A stretch of 64,000 nucleotides of DNA from Vicinamibacterales bacterium. GTDB taxonomy: Bacteria > Acidobacteriota > Vicinamibacteria > Vicinamibacterales > UBA2999. A program made the translations under genes and the position numbers. The stretch lies in the NCBI GenBank assembly GCA_041659285.1, contig JBAZYO010000002.1, positions 124,001 to 188,000 on the forward strand. Reading direction: 5' to 3'. Each line of letters begins with the position of its first letter. Within the stretch, counting starts at the first letter, position 1. Of this stretch, positions 8,366 to 16,440 are shown piece by piece. The notes below the pieces were generated by a model. The model did not search any database and was not told where the DNA came from. It worked only from the letters and a program-made list of their open reading frames with translations.

Positions 8366-8392
8366 TCAAGCAAACGCGCTGGTCGCCGATTG
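8366..8392 (+). promoter_or_regulatory. Sigma-28 (FliA) promoter of the cheA operon
   Basis: TCAA at 8366-8369, exactly 15 bases, then GCCGATTG at 8385-8392. The known sigma-28 consensus is TAAA-N15-GCCGATAA. The same spacing and -10 core recur before fliC, flgM, the HDOD gene and cheY2 in this window. The predicted transcription start near 8399 would give cheA a long (~248-base) leader. Confidence 0.65.
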
Positions 8393-8446
8393 AACTCAAG
8401 CAGTCGCTTTGGATGGGATCGCGCCTCCTTGATATGTCAGTGGCGC

Positions 8447-8497
8447 CGTTAGGCGGCCAAATTGTCGGGCAGGCGACACCGGGCCGCCGGACCAACG
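8447..8497 (+). other. Nested stem-loop in the cheA leader
   Basis: Perfect GGCGGCC (8452-8458) pairs with GGCCGCC (8482-8488). Inside it TGTCG (8463-8467) pairs with CGACA (8474-8478) around a GGCAGG loop. Outside, CGTT (8447-8450) can pair with AACG (8494-8497). The internal loop is AAAT opposite CCG. It sits inside the presumed cheA 5' leader and is not followed by a T-run, so it is not a simple terminator. Function unknown. Confidence 0.45.
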
Positions 8498-8646
8498 ACA
8501 CCCGCCGCGTTGGCTGTCACGCGCAAATCGCGAAATAGGCGGTCTTTCTTGCGGCGGGACATCTCATCAGGCGAGATGGCACGGTCTTGCATCCGCTGGG
8601 ACGCGGGTCGACCGGAATCGATTCGGAAGGGTATTGGAAAACAGGC

Positions 8647-10917
8647 ATGCAGCCTCTCGACGACGTGGTCAAGGAATTTCTGGTTGAAAGTCTGGAGAAC
8701 CTCGACAGGCTTGACCGCTCGCTGGTCGACCTGGAGCAGGACCCGCACGACCGCGAGAATCTGGCGAGCATCTTTCGCACGATCCACACCATCAAGGGCA
8801 CTTGTGGATTCCTCGGGTTCGGCAAGCTCGAGTCGGTGTCGCACGTCGGCGAGAGTCTTCTGAGCCGCATGCGTGACGGCGAACTGGTGCTCAATGCCGC
8901 GATCACAACGGGCCTGCTGGCCATGGTCGACGCCATTCGACGCATCCTGGCGGTCGTCGAGGCCACCGGAGGTGAACCCAATGAGGACTACGGCGAACTG
9001 ATCGCCATGCTGAACCGCTTGAACGCGCCCGGCCAGAAGCCGGCGGCCGCGCCGGCGGCGACCGTCGTGATGGCCGAGGCCGTCGCGGCCCCCGGCCCCG
9101 CGTCGTCCCCGGTTGGGACGGCCACAGACACGACAGCGCCGCGCCCGGAACACGCTCCGGCGCGCGCGACCGAGGAGATCCCTATGGAGATCGAGATCGT
9201 CGACGCGCGCAGTTCGGACGAGCGGCCCACCGGCGGCGAGCGCCGTCCCGCCATCGTCGACACGTCCCTGCGGGTGGACGTGGGCCTGCTCGACAAGTTG
9301 ATGAACCTGGTCGGGGAACTGGTCCTGGCTCGCAACCAGATTCTGCAGTTCACCACCTCGCTGAGCGACTCGGCATTCATCGGCGCCACGCAGCGGCTGA
9401 ACCTGGTGGCCTCCGAGCTGCAGGAAGGCGTGATGAAGACACGCATGCAGCCGATCGACAACGTGTGGAGCAAGTTCCCACGCGTCGTGCGGGATCTCGC
9501 AATCGCCTGCGGGAAGCAGGTGCGCATCGAGATGGTGGGCAAGGACACCGAGCTCGACAAGACGATCATCGAGGCGATCAAGGATCCCCTCACTCACGTC
9601 GTCCGCAATTCGGCTGACCATGGGATCGAGACGCCGAGCGCCCGGATCGCCTGCGGCAAGCCGCCGGAAGGAGTCGTCAGGCTCAGGGCCTTCCATGAGG
9701 GCGGCCAGATCAACATCGAGATTAGCGACGACGGCGCCGGCATCGACCCGGAAAAAGTCCGCCGCAAGGCGGTCGACCGGTCGATGGTCTCGGCCGAACA
9801 GGCCGCCCGGATGAGCGACCACGAAGCGCTGCGGTTGATCTTCCTGCCCGGGTTCTCAACGGCGGAGAAGATCACCAACGTGTCCGGCCGCGGCGTCGGC
9901 ATGGACGTCGTCAAGACCAACATCGAGAAGATCGGGGGCACGGTCGACATCCAGAGCACGCTCGGCCAGGGCACGACGCTCAAGATCCGCATTCCGCTCA
10001 CCCTGGCCATCATCCCGGCGCTGATGGTGTCGACCGGCGGCGAAGTGTTCGCCATTCCGCAGGTGAGCCTGCTCGAGCTGGTCCGGCTCGAAGGCGAGCA
10101 CGCCCGGGCCGGCATCGAGCGCATCGGCGCCGCGACGTTCTATCGACTCCGCGGCAACCTGCTGCCGCTGGTCCAACTGCATAGCGAACTCAACCTGGCG
10201 TCGCAGGGCGATCCCGGCATTGTCAACATCGTCGTGCTGAAGGCGGACGACCGCCAGTTCGGCCTGGTCGTCGACAGCGTAAACGACACCGAGGAAATCG
10301 TGGTCAAGCCGCTCGGACGGCAGCTCAAGAGCGTCCAGGTGTTTGCCGGCGCCACGATCATGGGCGACGGCCACGTCGCCCTCATCCTCGACGCCACCCG
10401 GCTGGCGCAACAGGCCCACGTGCTGAGCGCGGATCGCGACCGGAAGCCGAGCGACCGGCAGGGTGGCCCGCTCGCGCACGAGACCGCCGACGCGCAGACG
10501 TGGATGTTGTTCCAGGTCAACGGCACCGAGCGCATGGCGATGCCGCTCCACCTGGTGGCCCGCCTCGAGGAATTCGCGACCGCCGACATCGAGCGTTCGG
10601 GCGGACAGGAGGTCGTGCAGTACCGCGGCGAGATTCTGCCGCTGGTGAGCCTCACCCGTTTCTTTGGTGGCACCGCCAACAGCGAGTCCGACCCCCGCCA
10701 GGTGATCGTCTTCTCCGACCATGGCCGGAGCGTTGGCCTCGTGGTCGACCGGATTCTCGACATCGTCACCGAGACCATTACTCCGACGCGGTCCCAGGCC
10801 CGATCCGGCATTCTCGGGGCGGCCGTCATCCAGCAACGGGTCACCGACCTGCTCGACGTCGCCGCCATCGTCCGGCATGCGCTCCCCGAGTCCGTGTCCG
10901 AGCCGGTGGCCGCGTAG
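8647..10917 (+). CDS. cheA: CheA chemotaxis histidine kinase with tandem CheW-like domains
   Basis: 756-residue kinase that phosphorylates CheY and CheB in response to receptors. N-terminal Hpt (P1, residues 1-105) has the phospho-acceptor His47 in T-I-H-T-I-K-G. There is no clear P2; an Ala/Pro-rich linker (~130-200) leads to the dimerisation helix (~206-265) and the HATPase domain with N-box H-V-V-R-N-S-A-D-H-G, D-D-G-A-G and G-R-G-V-G-M-D-V-V. A CheW-like P5 domain follows (~455-590), then a second CheW-like domain (~615-745), which is unusual. Start ATG 8647 is chosen because the frame upstream has only a TTG and no homology. It heads the che operon. Confidence 0.96.
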   Translation: MQPLDDVVKEFLVESLENLDRLDRSLVDLEQDPHDRENLASIFRTIHTIKGTCGFLGFGKLESVSHVGESLLSRMRDGELVLNAAITTGLLAMVDAIRRILAVVEATGGEPNEDYGELIAMLNRLNAPGQKPAAAPAATVVMAEAVAAPGPASSPVGTATDTTAPRPEHAPARATEEIPMEIEIVDARSSDERPTGGERRPAIVDTSLRVDVGLLDKLMNLVGELVLARNQILQFTTSLSDSAFIGATQRLNLVASELQEGVMKTRMQPIDNVWSKFPRVVRDLAIACGKQVRIEMVGKDTELDKTIIEAIKDPLTHVVRNSADHGIETPSARIACGKPPEGVVRLRAFHEGGQINIEISDDGAGIDPEKVRRKAVDRSMVSAEQAARMSDHEALRLIFLPGFSTAEKITNVSGRGVGMDVVKTNIEKIGGTVDIQSTLGQGTTLKIRIPLTLAIIPALMVSTGGEVFAIPQVSLLELVRLEGEHARAGIERIGAATFYRLRGNLLPLVQLHSELNLASQGDPGIVNIVVLKADDRQFGLVVDSVNDTEEIVVKPLGRQLKSVQVFAGATIMGDGHVALILDATRLAQQAHVLSADRDRKPSDRQGGPLAHETADAQTWMLFQVNGTERMAMPLHLVARLEEFATADIERSGGQEVVQYRGEILPLVSLTRFFGGTANSESDPRQVIVFSDHGRSVGLVVDRILDIVTETITPTRSQARSGILGAAVIQQRVTDLLDVAAIVRHALPESVSEPVAA

Positions 10918-10934
10918 CCAGCGAGCAACAACCC

Positions 10935-11444
10935 ATGAGCACACTCACAGCCAACGCTGCATCCTCTCTCGCTGGCGCCTCGGCGCCGACCGGCACCGCG
11001 CGACAGTTCTGCACCTTCGTGCTCGACGATTTGTACTTCGGCGTCGAGGTGCTCAAGGTCCAGGAAGTGATCCGCTATCAGGACATGACTCGCGTGCCGC
11101 TGGCGCCCGGGGTGGTCCAGGGCTTGATCAACCTGCGCGGGCAAATCGTGACCGCGATCGATCTGCGGCGCCGCCTCGAGCTGCCCGAACGTAGCGACGA
11201 CGCGCGGCCCATGAACGTGGTGGTCCGCACCTCTGACGGCGTCGTCAGTTTGCTGGTCGACGAGATCGGCGACGTCGTCGAGGTCGACGATGCCAGCTTC
11301 GAGCGTCCACCGGACACGATTAGCGGCGCGGCGCGCGCGCTGGTAACCGGCGTCTACAAGCTGAAGCATCGCCTGCTGCTCGCCCTCGACGTCGAGCAGA
11401 CCACCGCGCTCGACCTCGAGTCGGCCGCCGAGCGGAGGATCTGA
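10935..11444 (+). CDS. cheW: CheW coupling protein
   Basis: 169-residue scaffold that links CheA to chemoreceptors. A ~20-residue Ala/Ser/Thr-rich N-terminal tail precedes a full CheW domain: F-V-L-D-D-L-Y-F-G-V-E-V, I-N-L-R-G-Q-I-V-T-A-I-D-L-R and the later V-D-E-I-G-D-V-V-E-V and L-L-L-A-L-D-V segments. ATG at 10935 lies 17 bases after the cheA stop. The soluble globin receptor two genes downstream is an obvious partner. Confidence 0.95.
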   Translation: MSTLTANAASSLAGASAPTGTARQFCTFVLDDLYFGVEVLKVQEVIRYQDMTRVPLAPGVVQGLINLRGQIVTAIDLRRRLELPERSDDARPMNVVVRTSDGVVSLLVDEIGDVVEVDDASFERPPDTISGAARALVTGVYKLKHRLLLALDVEQTTALDLESAAERRI

Positions 11445-11448
11445 CACC

Positions 11449-11907
11449 ATGCTGCACGCACTGTCGACGTTAGTCGTGATGATCGTCTTCGCGGGCGTGA
11501 TGGCCCGCAAGCGGCCCGCCATTCACCTGCCGCTGATGGTCATGGCATTCGTGATCGACCTGAGCCTGGTGCTCTATATCGAAGTCACCCGCCACGCGGT
11601 CGAGCGTGTTGTCGGTCCGGCTGGGCCGCTGATCTGGTTTCATGCGTCGATCTCGACGCTCGTGCTCCTGGCCTACCTGGGCCAAATTACGCTCGGCCGC
11701 CGGATGCTGGCCGGCCGCGCGACCTCCCGCCGGGCGCACATCGCGCTCGGCCTCACGTTCTGCGTGCTGCGCGGGACCAATTACGTCACGGCGTTCATGG
11801 TGTCGAGCGCCGCCCCGGCCGCCGTGCTGCAACAGGCAGCGGATTCGCATCCCGCGGACACCGATCTTGCGACCACGACACTCACCCCCCTTCCCGAGAG
11901 AGAGTAG
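11449..11907 (+). CDS. Four-helix His-rich membrane protein (possible haem protein)
   Basis: 152 residues with four hydrophobic segments (about 2-20, 27-46, 60-84 and 97-118) and a polar Thr/Pro-rich C-terminal tail. His residues sit at helix boundaries (His3, His26, His49, His65, His97), a pattern reminiscent of DUF420/cytochrome-b561-like four-helix haem proteins. The similarity is by eye only and haem binding is not shown. It starts five bases after cheW and ends five bases before the globin receptor, so it is co-transcribed with both. Because of its neighbours it could be a membrane partner or redox/gas sensor for the receptor; it could also be an unrelated small membrane protein. Confidence 0.65.
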   Translation: MLHALSTLVVMIVFAGVMARKRPAIHLPLMVMAFVIDLSLVLYIEVTRHAVERVVGPAGPLIWFHASISTLVLLAYLGQITLGRRMLAGRATSRRAHIALGLTFCVLRGTNYVTAFMVSSAAPAAVLQQAADSHPADTDLATTTLTPLPERE

Positions 11908-11912
11908 ATCTG

Positions 11913-14018
11913 ATGCGAACCGCCACAACCACCCCTCTGGCCACCACCACGCTGTTCGAACGTCTGGGCGGCGTACCGGCGATCAAGGCCGCCGTCGACG
12001 CCTTCTACGAGCGCGTGCTGGCCGACACCGACCTGAAGCCGTTCTTCACCGGCGTCAACATGCGCTGGCTCAAGGGGCGCCAGAACGCCTTCTTCATCCA
12101 GGCGCTCGGCGGGCCACAGGTCTACAAAGGCAAGGACATGGCGGCCGCGCACGCGAAGCTGGCGATCACGCCGGAGCACTTCGGCCAGGTCGCGGGGCAC
12201 CTGGTGGCGGCCCTGACGGCGGTCGGCGTGCCGAAGGCCCTGGTCGACGAAGTGGTGGCGGCGGTGGCGCCGCTGGCGGCGCAAATTGTCAATTCGCCGT
12301 CGCAGCCAGTGGGCGGCGCGGCGTCATCGGCCGGCGCGGGTGCGCGCAGGCCCCAACTGGCGCTTGCGCGCCCCGCACAGAAAGAGCGATTCGGTATGGC
12401 TAACGGACACACGAAGGGCGCCAACGCCGTGGCTTCGCGCGACGAGGCGGGGGCGGGCATCACGGAATTGATGGAATCGACCGAGGGACTGCGCGCGAGC
12501 CTGGATGCGCTCCGCGCCAATGTCATGATCGCGAACAGCGATCTCGAGATCGTTTACGTCAACGAACGGAGCGTCGAAACGCTGAAGGGCATCGCCGGCG
12601 ACATCAAGTCGTCGTTCGGCCTCTCCCTCAACGACATCGTCGGCGGCTCGATTCACCGCTTCCACAAGGATCCCCGCCGCATCGAGGCCATCCTGCGAAA
12701 CCCCGCCTCCCTGCCTCATGAGGCCCAGTTCACCTTCGGCGGCATCACGCTGAAGGCGTCGGTCAACGCCGCGCACGGCCCGCACGGCGACGTGATCGGC
12801 TATGTCGTCAACTGGGACGACGTCAGCGAGCGCATGCGGCTTGACGCCGAGATGGGTCGTGTGAGTTCGATGATGGAGAACATGCCGATCAACGTCATGT
12901 TCGCCGATCGCGATCTGAAGATTCAGTACCTGAACCCGGCGTCGACCCGGACCCTCAAGACGCTCGAGCAGTATCTGCCGGTCCGCGTCGACCAGCTGAT
13001 CGGCCAGGTCATCGACGTCTTCCACAAGAACCCGGCCCATCAGCGCAGCCTGCTCGGCGACCCGAAGAACCTGCCGCGGCAGGCCCACATTCAGGTCGGG
13101 CCGGAAACGCTCGATCTGCTGGTCAGCCCGATCTACGACAACAACAAGACCTACGTGGGCGCGATGGTCACCTGGTCGGTGGTGACCGAGAAGCTCGCCA
13201 CCGAGCGCAAGGCCAAGGAACTGCAGAACGAGATCGCGCAGACGGCCCAGACGCTGGCCTCGTCGTCGGAAGAGCTGACGGCGCTCAGCCAGCAGATGGG
13301 CAGCGGCGCCACCGAAACGGCCGCGCAAGCCAATATCGTCTCGGCCGCGTCGGAGGAGGTCAGCAGGAACGTGCAGACCGTTGCCACCGGCACGGAGGAG
13401 ATGAGCGCCAGCATTCGCGAAATCGCCAAGAACGCCAACGAGGCCGCCAAAGTCGCGACCAATGCGGTGAAAGTGGCCGAGACGACCAACGCCACGATCA
13501 ACCTGCTCGGCGAGAGCAGCGCCGAGATCGGCAAGGTCATCAAGGTCATCACGTCGATCGCCCAGCAGACCAACCTGCTGGCCCTCAACGCCACCATCGA
13601 GGCCGCCCGGGCCGGCGAGGCCGGCAAGGGCTTCGCCGTCGTCGCCAACGAGGTCAAGGAGTTGGCCAAGGAAACCGCGAAGGCCACCGAGGACATCGGC
13701 CAGAAGATCGAGGCGATTCAGCTCAACACCAAGGGCGCGGTCGCGGCCATCGCGCAAATCGGCGAGGTGATCAACCAGATCAACGACATCTCGAACACGA
13801 TTGCCAGCGCCGTGGAAGAACAGACGGCGACCACCAACGAGATCACGCGCAACGTGGCTGAAGCCGCCAAGGGCACCGCCGAAATCGCGCAGAACATCAC
13901 CGCCGTCGCCCAGGCCGCGAAGAGCACGAGCGACGGCGCCCAGGAGACGCAGAAGGCCTCGAACCAGCTCTCGGAGCTGGCCGCCGGTCTCCAGGATCTG
14001 GTCAACCGGACCAAATAG
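11913..14018 (+). CDS. Truncated-haemoglobin/PAS/PAS methyl-accepting chemotaxis receptor
   Basis: 701-residue soluble receptor. Residues ~13-126 form a group-1-type truncated (2/2) globin: L-F-E-R-L-G-G-V-P-A-I, F-Y-E-R-V with Tyr32 at the B10 position, L-G-G-P, and A-H-A-K-L-x-I-T-P-E-H-F with His80 as the expected proximal haem ligand. A linker is followed by two PAS-like domains (~190-305 and ~315-430), each with an F-H-K-D/N-P motif. The remainder (~430-701) is a methyl-accepting domain with I-A-Q-Q-T-N-L-L-A-L-N-A and the G-E-A-G-K-G-F-A-V-V-A hairpin tip. There are no transmembrane helices. O2, NO or CO sensing is expected. It differs from HemAT, whose globin is of a different fold class. 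Confidence 0.9.
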   Translation: MRTATTTPLATTTLFERLGGVPAIKAAVDAFYERVLADTDLKPFFTGVNMRWLKGRQNAFFIQALGGPQVYKGKDMAAAHAKLAITPEHFGQVAGHLVAALTAVGVPKALVDEVVAAVAPLAAQIVNSPSQPVGGAASSAGAGARRPQLALARPAQKERFGMANGHTKGANAVASRDEAGAGITELMESTEGLRASLDALRANVMIANSDLEIVYVNERSVETLKGIAGDIKSSFGLSLNDIVGGSIHRFHKDPRRIEAILRNPASLPHEAQFTFGGITLKASVNAAHGPHGDVIGYVVNWDDVSERMRLDAEMGRVSSMMENMPINVMFADRDLKIQYLNPASTRTLKTLEQYLPVRVDQLIGQVIDVFHKNPAHQRSLLGDPKNLPRQAHIQVGPETLDLLVSPIYDNNKTYVGAMVTWSVVTEKLATERKAKELQNEIAQTAQTLASSSEELTALSQQMGSGATETAAQANIVSAASEEVSRNVQTVATGTEEMSASIREIAKNANEAAKVATNAVKVAETTNATINLLGESSAEIGKVIKVITSIAQQTNLLALNATIEAARAGEAGKGFAVVANEVKELAKETAKATEDIGQKIEAIQLNTKGAVAAIAQIGEVINQINDISNTIASAVEEQTATTNEITRNVAEAAKGTAEIAQNITAVAQAAKSTSDGAQETQKASNQLSELAAGLQDLVNRTK

Positions 14019-14028
14019 TCATTGCCCG

Positions 14029-14069
14029 TCGCGGCCGGCGCCCGAGCCGGCCGCGATGGCTTCGTTTTT
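14029..14069 (+). terminator. Terminator-like hairpin between the globin receptor gene and cheY
   Basis: A perfect 11-bp stem (TCGCGGCCGGC, 14029-14039; GCCGGCCGCGA, 14046-14056) has a six-base loop and is followed after seven bases by a run of five T. This is a plausible rho-independent terminator or attenuator. Because cheY starts only 10 bases later and no promoter is obvious, it probably lowers rather than abolishes read-through to cheY-cheB-cheR. Confidence 0.6.
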
Positions 14070-14078
14070 GGAGACTCC

Positions 14079-14465
14079 ATGAAGGCTCTCGTTGTCGACG
14101 ACTCTCGTGCAATTCGCGTGATTCTGGGCCAGATGCTGTCGGACCTCGGCTACGAGGTTGCCGAAGCACGGCACGGGCGCGAGGCTCTCATTCATCTTCA
14201 GGCCCACACCGATACCGCACTCGCGCTGATCGACTGGAACATGCCCGAGATGAACGGCCTGGAACTCGTGCAGGCCGTACACGCCGACCCACAGCTGGCC
14301 GACATCCGCCTGATGATGGTCACCACCGAAACCGAGATGGCGCAGATGGCCCGCGCCATCGAAGCCGGCGCCCACGAGTACGTCATGAAGCCGTTCACCA
14401 AGTCCGTGATCGAGGGCAAGCTGCAGCTGCTCGGCCTGCCAGGCGCGCAAGGGGCCGCGGCGTGA
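14079..14465 (+). CDS. cheY: CheY response regulator
   Basis: 128-residue single-domain receiver that carries the phosphoryl group from CheA to the flagellar switch. Acid pocket Asp7/Asp8, phospho-acceptor Asp52 in L-I-D-W-N-M-P, the conserved Thr of V-T-T-E, and Lys in M-K-P-F are all present. ATG at 14079 follows the terminator-like hairpin. Its stop overlaps the cheB GTG start (GTGA). Very similar in motif pattern to the second CheY at 62314. Confidence 0.93.
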   Translation: MKALVVDDSRAIRVILGQMLSDLGYEVAEARHGREALIHLQAHTDTALALIDWNMPEMNGLELVQAVHADPQLADIRLMMVTTETEMAQMARAIEAGAHEYVMKPFTKSVIEGKLQLLGLPGAQGAAA

Positions 14466-15589
14466 GTCGGATCCGTGTACTGATTGTCGATGACGCGGTC
14501 GTCATCCGCCGCCTGGTCGGCGACGTCCTCAGCGCCGACCCGGAGATCGAGGTCGTGGGCACGGCCGCCAACGGCCGGATCGGCCTGCAGAAGATCACGC
14601 AGTGCAACCCCGACGTCGTCACGATGGACGTCGAGATGCCCGACATGAACGGCATCGAGACCCTCAAGGAAATCCGCAAGACGTGGCTGAAGCTCCCGGT
14701 CATCATGTTCAGCACGCTCACGGAGCGGGGAGCCGCGGCGACGCTGGACGCGCTCCAGGCGGGCGCCTCCGACTACGTGACCAAGCCCGCCAACGTCGGC
14801 AGTGTCACGGCCGGCCTCGAGGCCGTCCGCCGGGATCTCATCCCCAAGATCAAGGCGCTCGCCGGACGAACCGCGGTGCCCGCAACCGTGGCACCGGCCG
14901 CGCGGCAAATCGCGACGCTGGCGACCGCTTGCTCGCCCGCCAGCCTGACGGGCCAGATCAACATCATTGCCATTGGCGTGTCGACCGGTGGCCCCAACGC
15001 GCTCGCGGAGCTCCTGCCGGCGCTGCCGGCCACGCTGCCGGTGCCGATTGTCATCGTGCAACACATGCCACCGATGTTCACCCGCCTGCTCGCCGAACGC
15101 CTGGACGCACAGTCGGCCATCAAGGTGGCCGAGGGGCGCGCCGGCATGACCCTCGAACCGGGCCATGCCTACATCGCGCCGGGCGACTTCCATATGACGC
15201 TCCAGAGGCGCGGCACGGCCGTGGAAGTGGCCGTCAACCAAGAGCCTCCCGAAAACTCCTGCCGGCCGGCCGTTGATGTGCTGTTCCGGTCCGTCGTCGC
15301 ACAGTTCGGGAGCGGCACCTTGGGCGTCATCCTCACCGGGATGGGGCAGGACGGCCTGCGTGGCTGCGAGTTGATTCGCGAGACCGGCGGCCAGGTGGTC
15401 GTCCAGGATGAAGCGTCCAGCGTCGTCTGGGGCATGCCAGGCTTCGTGGCGCGCGCCGGGCTGGCCCACCGCGTGCTGCCGTTGAACACGATTGCGGGCG
15501 AGCTTGTCCGCAGAACCGCCTCCGCTAGTGCCCGGCCCGCCGTTCCGGTGAGCGCGTTTGGCGGCATGGCTGTTGCGAGGACCACATGA
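14462..15589 (+). CDS. cheB: CheB receptor methylesterase
   Basis: 375-residue two-domain protein. The N-terminal receiver (1-120) carries the phospho-Asp in T-M-D-V-E-M-P. A linker leads to the C-terminal methylesterase domain with the catalytic triad motifs G-V-S-T-G-G-P (Ser), Q-H-M-P-P-M-F (His) and M-G-Q-D-G (Asp). It demethylates and deamidates receptor glutamates. The GTG start is set by the GTGA overlap with cheY, and its stop overlaps cheR by ATGA. Confidence 0.96.
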   Translation: MSRIRVLIVDDAVVIRRLVGDVLSADPEIEVVGTAANGRIGLQKITQCNPDVVTMDVEMPDMNGIETLKEIRKTWLKLPVIMFSTLTERGAAATLDALQAGASDYVTKPANVGSVTAGLEAVRRDLIPKIKALAGRTAVPATVAPAARQIATLATACSPASLTGQINIIAIGVSTGGPNALAELLPALPATLPVPIVIVQHMPPMFTRLLAERLDAQSAIKVAEGRAGMTLEPGHAYIAPGDFHMTLQRRGTAVEVAVNQEPPENSCRPAVDVLFRSVVAQFGSGTLGVILTGMGQDGLRGCELIRETGGQVVVQDEASSVVWGMPGFVARAGLAHRVLPLNTIAGELVRRTASASARPAVPVSAFGGMAVARTT

Positions 15590-16440
15590 GCATTTCGGCA
15601 CCAGACTTCGACTTCGTCCGCACGCTCGTCTGCGACCAGGCGGGCATCGTGCTCGAGAACGGGAAGGAATACCTCGTCGAGTCGCGCCTCGGGCCTCTCG
15701 CCAAGCGGTCCGGCTTCGACTCACTCGAGTCGCTGGTCGTGGCCCTCCGCCGCACCGATGCCACGTTGCGCCGGACCGTCGTCGAAGCGATGACCACCAA
15801 CGAGACGACGTTCTTCCGCGACATCGAACCGTTCGAAGCGCTGCGCAAGCACGTGGTCCCGGAGTTGCTGGCCGCGCGAAGCGCCTCGAGAGAGTTGAAC
15901 ATCTGGTACGGCGCGTCGTCCACCGGCCAGGAACCGTACTCGCTCGTCATGATGTTGCTCGAGCACTTTCCCCAGCTCGCAACGTGGAACGTCACGCACT
16001 TTGCCACCGACATCAACCTCGAGGTGCTCGAACGGGCCCGGCAGGGGAAGTACAACCAGATCGAGATGAACCGGGGCCTGCCCGTGACCTACCTGGTCAA
16101 GTACTTCCAGAAGTGCGGGCTCGAGTGGCAGCTCAAGCCGGCGGTGCGCGACAAAGTGCGGTTCGAGCAAATGAACCTGGTGAAGGCGTGGCCAACGCTG
16201 CCGGTCTTCGACATCGTCATGCTGCGCAACGTGATGATCTATTTCGATGTCGAAGCGAAGAAGCAGATTCTGGGTAAGATCCGCCGCCAGCTCAAGCCCG
16301 ATGGCTACCTGTTTCTGGGCGGCGCGGAAACCACCATGGGACTGACAGAAGCGTTCCAGCGCGTGCAGCTCGACCGGGCCGGATGCTACCGGACCAGTGA
16401 AGCCGCGCGGGACCTGTCGATGACGCGAGGAGCGGCGTGA
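15586..16440 (+). CDS. cheR: CheR receptor methyltransferase
   Basis: 284-residue S-adenosylmethionine-dependent methyltransferase acting on receptor glutamates. An N-terminal helical domain carries the signature T-N-E-T-T-F-F-R-D (residues ~67-75). The SAM-binding domain has G-A-S-S-T-G-Q-E-P-Y-S, A-T-D-I-N and R-N-V-M-I-Y-F. Length is normal and there is no C-terminal TPR. It is translationally coupled to cheB and to the cheX gene (overlap of four bases each). The soluble globin receptor is the only methyl-accepting protein in this window. Confidence 0.96.
   Translation: MSISAPDFDFVRTLVCDQAGIVLENGKEYLVESRLGPLAKRSGFDSLESLVVALRRTDATLRRTVVEAMTTNETTFFRDIEPFEALRKHVVPELLAARSASRELNIWYGASSTGQEPYSLVMMLLEHFPQLATWNVTHFATDINLEVLERARQGKYNQIEMNRGLPVTYLVKYFQKCGLEWQLKPAVRDKVRFEQMNLVKAWPTLPVFDIVMLRNVMIYFDVEAKKQILGKIRRQLKPDGYLFLGGAETTMGLTEAFQRVQLDRAGCYRTSEAARDLSMTRGAA

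Larger units (their letters stand above)
8255..8646. other. 392-base divergent intergenic control region
   Basis: No gene is supported here. It separates the minus operon (start 8254) from cheA (start 8647). It holds a sigma-54-like box reading left (8284-8298), a sigma-28 box reading right (8366-8392), and a transcribed leader of about 248 bases before cheA. That leader contains a nested inverted repeat at 8447-8497 and a small CATCTC/GAGATG dyad at 8560-8578. Short open frames in it look like random high-GC shadows. Confidence 0.7.

Noticed and set aside
8577..8590. TGGCACGGTCTTGC, a sigma-54-like sequence before cheA
   Set aside because: The spacing between the -24 and -12 elements is one base too short; sigma-54 is strict about this, and a sigma-28 box with exact spacing lies upstream.
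8587..8646. Longer CheA N-terminus from a TTG at 8587
   Set aside because: Extra 20 residues have no family similarity and the Hpt domain begins right after ATG 8647.
11913..14018. Calling the globin receptor HemAT
   Set aside because: HemAT has a longer sensor globin directly before the MCP domain; here the globin is of the shorter truncated type and two PAS domains intervene.
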